Origin: Aquatica leii | Taxonomy: Eukaryota; Arthropoda; Insecta; Coleoptera; Lampyridae | NCBI GenBank assembly: GCA_035610365.1 | Contig: CM069437.1 | Location: 55,390,093 to 55,454,092 of the forward strand | Length of the DNA: 64,000 bases | Reading direction: 5' to 3' | The notes under the pieces: generated by a model | The model's database searches: none | What the model was told of the DNA's origin: nothing | What the model saw: the letters and a program-made list of their open reading frames with translations, nothing else | Shown here: positions 56,544 to 64,000 of the stretch, one piece after another | Numbering within the stretch: the stretch's first letter is position 1 | Layout of the letters: each line of letters begins with the position of its first letter | Made by a program: the position numbers and the translations under genes

Positions 56544-57699
56544 CATAATCAGAAATAAGGTGAAATTGCCTACTGAATTAAATTTAAAATGCAGTTGCAA
56601 AGAGCCCGTTAAGATTTAAGTAAATAACCTTCTTAAAACCTTATTAAAATATTTTTACTATTTACCCTAAAAATATTTTGATATGTTTTATGGTGAAAGC
56701 TTTATGTCTAAGATTAAAACCTTAATTAATTACCTGAAAAATGTGGAACACAAAAAATTCTACAAAGGAATTTCAATACAACAGCTACTAGCATCAACGA
56801 GGTGAACGAGGATGATAATAGCAGTGGATGTTAGGATACTTTTTTCTGTGTTTTACTTTTACTTTGCTAAATAACATTAGTAGAAAGTTAAAATAAAGTT
56901 TTGTTAAATTCACTTTGTTATTAAAATTCTGCGTATTTCTGTAAAAAATTGCAAATATACATCCTTTTTTTTAATTTACCTTTTTGTTTGAATATATTAT
57001 TAGCAGGTTATACAATGAATAAGTTACTACCTACAAATCAAAACAATAAAGAAAGTACTAATCTTAAAATATTTGTTTTTAAGAACTTAGAATGTTTTTT
57101 TAAGTTCCTGAAAAATTGTTTTTATCGACATGTACTGTTTTTGAAATAAACGCTTCAATTGCATGTTGTAACATTATACTTAATTGCAAATAGAAATTTA
57201 ATTTTATTAAAGTCTGTATGTTTAATTTATCTTCTTATTGTAGAATTTTGTTGGTAATTAATTACTATAACACTGCTACGCATTATTTTTTTAAAATTTC
57301 ATGTCAATAAACTGGCAATTACAATAGTGTTATAAATAATTTTATTCGCACGTTAGTTCTGTTTGTGTAAATAATGTTAATTGGCTCATTTTTATAGCAT
57401 TTTCATTTTTTTATCGAAATATTTTTGTTTCATTTTTTTTACATTTGTATGCAATTTATTACGATAATTTAAATACAATTGCAATAAATTTTTCAACAAA
57501 AAATATTTACATATATAAATCATCAAACATTACCAATCAATATATTTAACTTAGCTAATATTAATGAATAATTACAATTATTTGATAGAGATAATGTGAT
57601 ATCTACGTATAAATTTCACTTTGGTGTCAATTTAGGGAGAAGTTGCAATTACTCCATTTGAAATGGTACTCGTCATCAACAATACGACACAAGTTGATG
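56544..57699. other. AT-rich upstream region of EcKL-3
   Basis: No gene recognised; the short open frame at 56949-57149 has no motif. Confidence 0.3.
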
Positions 57700-57730
57700 A
57701 CAAAGGTCACGCGACAGTTTACTTTATAAG
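57690..57730 (+). promoter_or_regulatory. Proximal promoter of EcKL-3: CACGCG and TTATAA
   Basis: AATACGACACAAGTT, GGTCACGCGA (CACGCG 57708-57713) and CTTTATAAGCAATCGCTAGG (TTATAA 57724-57729) match the EcKL-2 promoter in order and spacing. The TATA-like element is 34 bases before the ATG. Conservation against diverged flanks suggests function; factor identity is inferred from the juvenile hormone E-box-like core. Confidence 0.55.
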
Positions 57731-57762
57731 CAATCGCTAGGTTATGCAGATTTTATTTCACA

Positions 57763-59865
57763 ATGTCGATCATACAAGACAATTTCCCTAAAAGTTTTTT
57801 CAAAAACATTATTAAGAAGAAGTTTCAGAACAGTATAGACGTAATTAGTACTGATGAATCGTACGTAGTTCCACCAGGCGAAAATTACGTTTGTGAGTTG
57901 CTGCGAGTTGTTGTTAAGTTTTCTGAAAAAGACAGGTTGTTTTTTTTATATTTTTGTATTTTTTATTGGTTTTTTTGTTTAGAAATGATATTCAATCGGT
58001 GTCTCTAATTGTCAAGCGTCTTCTAGATAACGAACTTGTACTAAAATTCAACGAGGAAATAGGATTTTTTTCTTGTGAATTTAGTATATACTGTTATATT
58101 TTACCAATGATGGAAAAGCTGGGTACGTGTTTTTATAAAACTAATTATTGTTTAATATAAAAATAAGAAATTCTTTAATAGTGATTTTAAATGTTTTTAG
58201 ATTCTTTATGTTAAAAATTGTTGTTTTTACTTAAAATTTATCTTTTTTAAAATTGATAAAACTGCACTTGTACTGATTTGGCTTTAAGTTGTTAAATATC
58301 AAACAATTACGTAATCTTTAGATTGCAATTTAAATATAAAAATAATTCAAGAATCAAAATTAAGGTAGTTTTATTAAAACATTATAATATAAAATTATGT
58401 TATGTTAAACTTCAAACATGAAATAGCATCAAAAATAAAAAAAATTAATTTTTTAGTACATATAGTCCAATTTGGTATTGTTTGAAATCCAATTCTTTTT
58501 TTAAAACATACTAATTATACACATTTAAAAAAAATCATTGTAGAATACAAAAAATGTGTTGCTCTAAAAACATATTATTATCTACACAACCAAAAAATAT
58601 GATTGTTATAGAAGATTTATCAACGTTAAATTATAACATTGCCAAGAAGGATTAAATTTAGAACATCTTTAAACATAAAAATAATTCAAAAACCAAATTT
58701 GGTACTGTTCTAAATCTATTTTTTTTAGTGTATACTAATTGTACATATTAAAAAATTGTTTTTCTTTTAGAATACAAAAAATGTGTTGCTCCAAAAACAT
58801 ATTATTTATCTACACAACCAAAAAATATGATTGTTATAGAAGATTTATCAACGTTAAATTACAAAATTGCAAACCGCCAGGAAGGATTAAATTTGGAACA
58901 TTGTCTTCTTTGTGTTGAAAAACTTGCTTATTTTCACGCAGCGTCACTGGCCTTGTTTGAAAAGGTACCAAATCTATAGTTTAAAGCTTTTAGTTATAAT
59001 CAATTTTGTTATACCTTTCAAGAATCCTAAAATTATGGATGAATATAGTAAAGGAATGTTTGGTAAAACAGAACTGTTTATGAACTTGTTCTCAATTGTA
59101 TTTCAAGAAACGCTAAACGTTTGTAAAAGGGAACCAAGTAAGTTGTTTAAAATTTATTAATTTTTAATCAAATCAATTCACAATAGGTTTACAAAAATAC
59201 TATAAAAAAATCAATGAAGATATTAAAAAAAAAGTTTATACGTCAACAAAACGCGATCCAAAATTCAACGTTTTAAACCATGGTGATTTTTGGTGTAACA
59301 ACTTAATGTTTCAATATAATAAAGATGGCAGCTTAAAAGACGTACTGTTTGTAAGCATCATGTGTGCATGTAAACTATATTTTCTATTTGTGTTGAATTT
59401 TTACAGGTTGATTTTCAACTATCTGCATTTGCCAGTCCGTTCCTTGATTTACATCATTTCATAGCTACAAGCACAAGTCTAGAAGTAAAAGAAAATCATA
59501 TTACCGATATTTTACATCATTATTACGAAGCATTTGTAAAAAATGTCAAAATGTTGAAAATTAAAACTAGTATTTTGGATTGGAAAGATTTTGAAAAAGA
59601 ATTTTGCGATAAAGCCTACATAGGTTTGTTTTGGAATTGTTCTATAACATTTTCTGACGTATATTTTATAGGTTTTACAGCGATGTGTATGGCTCTTCCT
59701 TGCATTAAAGCAAACAAAAGAGATGATGCTTCTATAGCTAATTTTATGAAAACTGGCGAAGAAGGAAGTTTTCGTCATCATTGCTTTACTAATAATAATT
59801 ACTTAAGCGCGGTTAAGTTTTTATTGCCATTTTATGATAATTTTGGGGTATTTGATAATTACTAA
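57763..59865 (+). CDS. EcKL-3: ecdysteroid-kinase-like (CHK-kinase-like) protein, seven exons
   Basis: Exons: 57763-57935, 57983-58122, 58771-58964, 59023-59137, 59187-59350, 59407-59623, 59672-59865. All have GT..AG borders and the coding length is 1197 nt (398 aa plus stop). It is very similar to EcKL-2 throughout. N-lobe VVPPGENYVCELLRVVVKFS. MIVIEDLSTLNYKIANRQEG, with LEHCLLCVEKLAYFHAASLA after it. Catalytic loop NHGDFWCNNLMFQ. VDFQLSAFASPFLDLHHF with metal-binding Asp. C-terminus FVGFTAM-type block to GVFDNY. No frame break. No signal peptide or membrane segment. Predicted cytosolic small-molecule kinase for ecdysteroids or related alcohols. AATAAA lies at 59916-59921, about 50 bases after the stop. 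Intron 2 (58123-58770) contains a decayed duplicate of exon 3. Confidence 0.92.
58544..58670 (+). pseudogene. Dead partial duplicate of EcKL-3 exon 3 in intron 2
   Basis: From a preserved acceptor (TTGTAG) the sequence AATACAAAAAATGTGTTGCTC repeats the true exon 3 (58771 on) for about 125 bp, including the ATGATTGTTATAGAAG segment. It has lost single bases (TATTATTATC for TATTATTTATC), a deletion around AACCGCC, and ends at AACATCTTT. It cannot be spliced in frame. The preceding intron sequence is also partly repeated, so a local tandem duplication is likely. Confidence 0.8.
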
Positions 59866-59915
59866 TGTGTTTTGTTTATTTTATTTTTGTTCGTTTAAAA
59901 GGTGTGGTTATCTAA

Positions 59916-59921
59916 AATAAA
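59916..59921 (+). terminator. Polyadenylation signal AATAAA of EcKL-3
   Basis: Canonical AATAAA 51 bases after the stop codon, followed by a T-rich stretch. Confidence 0.5.
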
Positions 59922-60612
59922 CTAATGTTTATTATTATTCAACATTTTTATTTCACTTTCAAAACCTAAAACATGTAAAATAATATATAATTGAAACATA
60001 AACGTGTTGTAACCTAAAAATTTATTAACGTTATGATAATTAAGATTTAAAGAAATAATAGGAAACTCTAAACAGTTTAATTATCGAGTTGTTAACTATA
60101 TAGAAAATTTCTAAATTTTGTGGATTTCAGTAGCGGCTGGTAAATAAGTCAAGCATATTATGAAAAGAGAAATTTATAAAAACCAAAGTATAAATAAAAG
60201 TATACAATTACTCATGTAGTGTTTGTTATAAAAATTTATAAAAATCTACAAATTCTGTAATGTGTGGTATGTCATTAAATAATACTTAACATGCTGGCGA
60301 TGTAGCGACACAAAAATTCAGCTTGCAGCCAATCTGGAAAGCAAACGCTGTAACGTGCACATTTTTTTCGATTGAATACGTCTGATAATTAACATTTTTG
60401 TATTCACTGTTTATGTAAATTCTTTTGCGCAATGCATTTGACGCACTGCACATGCGTTATGAGCCTTCTTCTTAAGTACCAAGTCATCCTCCTGCATCTT
60501 ACGTTTCGCAATGAAGTGAAGCGGACATTTTTTTGCGTGCTGCAAAAAGTGGAATTACCACTTGTTGAATTTGTGTTTGTGAATTTTGCCCTAATGGCGA
60601 AAATTATTTAAG
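59922..60612. other. No recognised gene
   Basis: AT-rich 3' flank of EcKL-3. The segment near 60300-60600 is less AT-rich but has no motif. Confidence 0.3.
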
Positions 60613-60683
60613 CCTGCGTTTGGTTGTAGCACTTGCGTTTGGTTGTAGTACTTGCGTTTGGTAATAGCACTTGCGTTTCGTAA
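60613..60683. repeat. Short tandem repeat, about 19-20 bp unit, four copies
   Basis: Units of the form CTTGCGTTTGGTTGTAGCA follow one another four times; the first (CCTGCGTTT...) and last (CTTGCGTTTCGTAATA) are diverged. Confidence 0.75.
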
Positions 60684-61190
60684 TATTTAAAAAGAAATGG
60701 AAAGATAAAACCCGATAATTCGAAGGGTTTTTTTATTGTTCTGGATTTTTGGTTTCGTTCTTAACCCATTCCCTCCCAACGTTGCGTTAACGCATCATGT
60801 ACTTAATGATTTTTTTTTATTGTCTAAATATCTTTTAAATGAAAAGCTTTAAGGTTGGGCTCCTTCGGCTCTATGTTGAATGAGATCCGCTAGATGGAAA
60901 CAGTATCGTTTTTAAACTTGAAAATAATACGCTCCGCCTTATCAAAATTGTTTTGTTTTGTCTTCAGCTCAGATTTCATTTAAACTTAACTTTAAATGAA
61001 TTGGATTTTTGTCGTCGCTTACGCTTACTTATGAAATATAATAGACACAAAATATTTTTAAATAAATTATGAATAATAATTAAATGTAGCTTATCTACTT
61101 ACTTATATTTCCTTCAATTTCAATTAATTTATTTTAAATTGTTTTTAGACCATTATTTTATTATTTTCCTTAATTAACATAAGCACCGTT
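60684..61190. other. No gene; possible piggyBac-like end at 60762
   Basis: TTAACCCATTCCCTCCCAACG at about 60762 with a following palindrome TGCGTTAACGCA (60784-60795) resembles a piggyBac-type terminus, but no opposite end was found. Confidence 0.3.
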
Positions 61191-61536
61191 TCAACTGTCA
61201 CTTAAAGTGATTGCAGTCATTTTATTATTTACAAGTACAATTTTTTAAACAAATAGTCAGTTCAGCTCTCTTTTATTGGATTTTTTTGAAATTTTTAGTA
61301 AGTGCGTCATATTTTATTACACAATTGTTTTGCACCAAAAATACTTCTATTTTGGTTATGAAATGTGTTATTAGACTTTTTCAGCTGTCATTTAAAACGA
61401 TTGCAGTCATTTTATTATTTACAAGTACAATTTTTCAACACAACAGGCCAGTGCAGGTCTCTTTTATTGGATTTTTTTGAAATTGTTAGTAAGTGCGTCA
61501 TATTTTATTACACAATTGTTTTGCACCAAAAATTAT
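61191..61536. repeat. Tandem duplication with 190-bp period
   Basis: TCAACTGTCACTTAAAGTG... (61191-about 61346) recurs as TCAGCTGTCATTTAAAACG... (61381-about 61536). Shared long blocks include GATTGCAGTCATTTTATTAT, CTCTTTTATTGGATTTTTTT and AGTAAGTGCGTCATATTTTA. About 90% identical by eye. Confidence 0.8.
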
Positions 61537-61893
61537 TCTGTTCTGTGTTATTTGAGGAAATATATCTAACGTTATTATAAATAACAGTTATTATCTATTT
61601 TGCCATGTCTTAAACGAGATGACAATTGTAGAGAAATTCAACAAAAAAGTTTTTCTAAACACAAGCTTATAAGACATATGAGTACCCTTTGGATATAAAA
61701 ACTATAAAATCTGTAACGAGTTGCCATTGAAGAATTTAAAAAAAAGAGGACGATAAATGATGAAAAGTATTACAAAAAAAACAGTCTTGTCTACTAAGTG
61801 CTTGTTAACTGTTAGCTATGAGTACTTTTTCTATTAATTGTCAGTAGGTTTCTTAGTCAATATAAAATTAAAAATGCGAAATCGAACAAAGGT

Positions 61894-62568
61894 CTCAGAT
61901 AGCAGAATACGTTGATTCAAGCTTGTCACGACAAGGATAGAAGCTTGCAGCAATAAGAGGAAGAAGAAGAAAAAAAAGAAGTTTGAATCAAACATTTTGG
62001 TTACCACACGACAACTTTGCATCAAGCTTATTTTACTTTGTTTGTAATTAAAACCCTATTTACATTTAACACGTTGACTGCTACAATGCCAAGACCAAAA
62101 CAGTTGCTCTAGTCGCAATAATTTTTTTTAATTTAAAATTTATTAATATCGAAAACTGACTATGGAAAAAAATTGTTTATTTTGATGAGACTCCAAATGG
62201 TTACACGCGGCTGCAATAGGGTGATTTTAGTGACAATAGCCGTGTCGTACAGTTTGAATCGCCTATTGCTTAGTTTGTTTTTTAACGTACATAAATGTAC
62301 AAAACATTAATATACTAATTTTGTGTATTACTATCAAGTTTTACTTTTCGTTGGTATTTTTGCAAGCAGAACTTACAAATGTGTAATAGCTTTAATTCAA
62401 TGCACGTTTCAAGTTTATTTAGCAAGTTTACAGCAAGCTTGCTTTAGCAAGCGTGTAAGCTTGATGCAAGCTTGAATTAAGTATCTAGTTACCACACGAC
62501 AAAATAAATTTATTTTGCAAATTGCAAGTTAAAAGGAAACTTGTATGCTTGTATATCTGTTATCTGAG
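61894..62568. repeat. Possible non-autonomous element with CTCAGATARCAGA ends
   Basis: CTCAGATAGCAGA at 61894 is mirrored by TCTGTTATCTGAG ending at 62568. The inside repeats CAAGCTTG-type words and twice carries GGTTACCACACGACAA-like sequence (61999 and 62488). A (GAA)n-like tract lies at 61959-61985. Terminal similarity beyond 13 bp is weak. Confidence 0.45.
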
Positions 62569-62636
62569 TTACTTACTTAAGTTTGGTCAAGCTAGCATCC
62601 CGCTTTCATTTCATTTTTTAAATAATATTCCATTGT

Positions 62637-63625
62637 AATTAATTGTGCTTGTTTGATGCTAAATTGTACTAATATCATTTTTAATTGTGCTTCCCAATTT
62701 TTTCACTTATTTTTCAAATTTTTTGCTAATTTAATTGTGTGTGTTTTTTGCTAAAATTATAAATTTTAAACGTATTCAATTTTAAATTGTTAATAAAATT
62801 AAAACAAATCCAGGTAGTAACTTAACTATCAGCCCCCCGTTTTTGATTCAGTTTTTTTACAATATTTTTGCTCATCTAATTGTGCTCGTTTTGTGCTAAA
62901 TGTTACTAACACTAAACTCAGCTAAGCCGATAAAAAACCGGATTCAACTTAATCGAATTTGTTTTACAATTTATTTTGTTTATTCAATTGTGCTAATATT
63001 AAATTCGTTTATTTTTTTTATTATTACTATAAAATGGTTAGATAATTAACCAACAAGGAATTGATAACCAGAATAAGGAATTGCTAAATTTAACCATAAA
63101 GTAGCTACTTTATTAAGACTGATAGATTACATTAAACATTAAATAATACACGATTTTTTTGCCAATTTACAAGTTGTATCCCGTTTTTGTTCAGAGATTT
63201 TTATCTATTTAGAATACAACACAATTAAAAATTGCATTACCACAATTTACAACAATTAAATAAGCATGAAATAGTGTAAATAATTAAAAAAACAGTGGGT
63301 TGGTTGTCATGTTAACTTCTGGATTAAAAAAAAATTAGTTTAATGTTAGTAATATTTGCACAAAACGAGCACATTTAGACGACTAAAAAATATTGTAAAA
63401 AAATTGAATAAAATTCCATTAACAATTTCAAATTAAACACAGTTAAAAATAATACAGGCACAATTGAGCACAAATAAACAAAAAAAATTGTAAAAAAGAA
63501 AAAATAAATGGGGACTAGCGTTCGTGTTAGCCCCCGGATTTGTTTAAATTTTTTTATTAATTAAGAATTAAGCACAATTAAAAATAATATTAGCACGATT
63601 TAGCACACAACGGACACAATTCATT
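62637..63625. repeat. About 1-kb long inverted repeat (foldback) with AATTGTGC words
   Basis: Left: TAATTGTGCTTGTTTGATGC, then TTGTACTAATATCATTTTTAA (62637-62700). Right: AAGCACAATTAAAAATAATA, then TTAGCACGATTTAGCACACA (about 63566-63615) is the complement. An inner pair, GTGCTCGTTTTGTGCTAAAT (about 62883) and TTTGCACAAAACGAGCACAT (about 63353), is also complementary. AATTGTGC/GCACAATT occurs many times. No coding potential. Confidence 0.65.
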
Positions 63626-63699
63626 ACACTGGAATATATAATTAAAAAATTAAAGTGAGAGGCTAAATTAACTTATCAGTAAGTTTAATCAAGTTAGCG

Positions 63700-64000
63700 T
63701 TCATTAAATATTTAACAAAATAAGCTGGCGAATATGTGGAGGTTTTTAAAGGTCGACACCAAGCTTTTAGAGTACTCAACTTTACAATTTGCTAACGATA
63801 AAAAAACTGACAACGCTTTTTGGAACAAAAACATTTTTTTTTAAATGTACCTAATTCAATTTTTTATATTTGTTTTATTCTATAAATACTTATTGAACGC
63901 ATCTATTGAAAATACCATTCAAAACGATTCCGATTATGTGCATATTTTTTTTAATATGGAGGAAGTTACCAAAGATTTGTTAGAGGTTAGCTTATAACTT
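63700..64000. other. No recognised feature up to window end
   Basis: AT-rich sequence, no motif. Confidence 0.3.

Noticed and set aside
58544-58670. A fourth EcKL gene starting here
   Set aside because: Only exon 3 is repeated, with frame damage; it is an intronic duplicate within EcKL-3.
60762-60800. piggyBac terminus TTAACCCATTCCC
   Set aside because: No complementary end with TTAA was found within the window.
1-64000. CRISPR arrays, operons, bacterial promoters
   Set aside because: The sequence is eukaryotic with spliced genes; no direct-repeat arrays with unique spacers were seen.

Overview
The window is AT-rich eukaryotic DNA, most likely from an insect and perhaps a beetle. The only intact-looking host genes belong to the insect-expanded ecdysteroid-kinase-like family (EcKL, CHK-kinase-like). 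Introns are mostly short with GT..AG ends. Most of the remaining sequence is decayed mobile DNA of typical insect classes: Penelope-like, BEL/Pao, Ty3/gypsy, Ty1/copia, LINE, piggyBac, Ginger, Tc1/mariner and foldback elements. Exon borders were placed by eye and by comparing the three EcKL paralogues, without transcript evidence.

Host genes. EcKL-1 (minus, 82-440) is cut by the window start, so only exons 1-2 are visible. EcKL-2 (minus, 24357-27262) and EcKL-3 (plus, 57763-59865) each have seven exons and appear complete (397 and 398 codons). Their first six exons are identical in length (173/140/194/115/164/217), and the two visible EcKL-1 exons share the first two lengths. EcKL-2 and EcKL-3 also share a short proximal promoter containing CACGCG and TTATAA. 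About 30 kb of nested transposons separates these two.

Layout. 1-440 EcKL-1; 853-2242 truncated Penelope-like element between long inverted repeats; about 3060-5560 gypsy relic (minus); about 5900-6760 LINE relic (minus); 8496-8610 palindrome; about 8914-10107 LINE 3' end; about 10205-10414 Tc1/mariner relic; 13069-15522 Ginger-like transposon with 125-bp inverted repeats; about 18927-19740 BEL/Pao relic; 19830-21393 piggyBac B (minus); 21443-23620 piggyBac A with both ends and TTAA; 24357-27262 EcKL-2; 28892-29492 broken spliced tyrosine-recombinase-like gene; 30157-32598 internally deleted BEL/Pao element (minus); 33265-37832 gypsy element with two LTRs (minus); about 39640-42075 Penelope-like element with reverse transcriptase and GIY-YIG endonuclease; 43024-43225 MITE; about 48780-51114 copia relic; 51121-54219 DNA transposon carrying an uncharacterised intron-containing gene; about 55566-56310 distant relative of that gene; 56404-56543 palindrome; 57763-59865 EcKL-3; about 60600-63700 tandem and inverted repeats.

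The best candidate for something undescribed is the 51121-54219 element. It has about 40-bp terminal inverted repeats and a perfect 6-bp flanking duplication (CTCTGC), and it sits inside the copia relic. Its gene encodes an insect multicopy family of unknown function (possibly what Pfam calls DUF7869). Conserved acidic positions in that protein suggest an RNase-H-fold DDE transposase. Other leads are hammerhead-ribozyme-like motifs at Penelope-like ends, a shared E-box-like promoter in the EcKL paralogues, and a duplicated dead exon inside EcKL-3.
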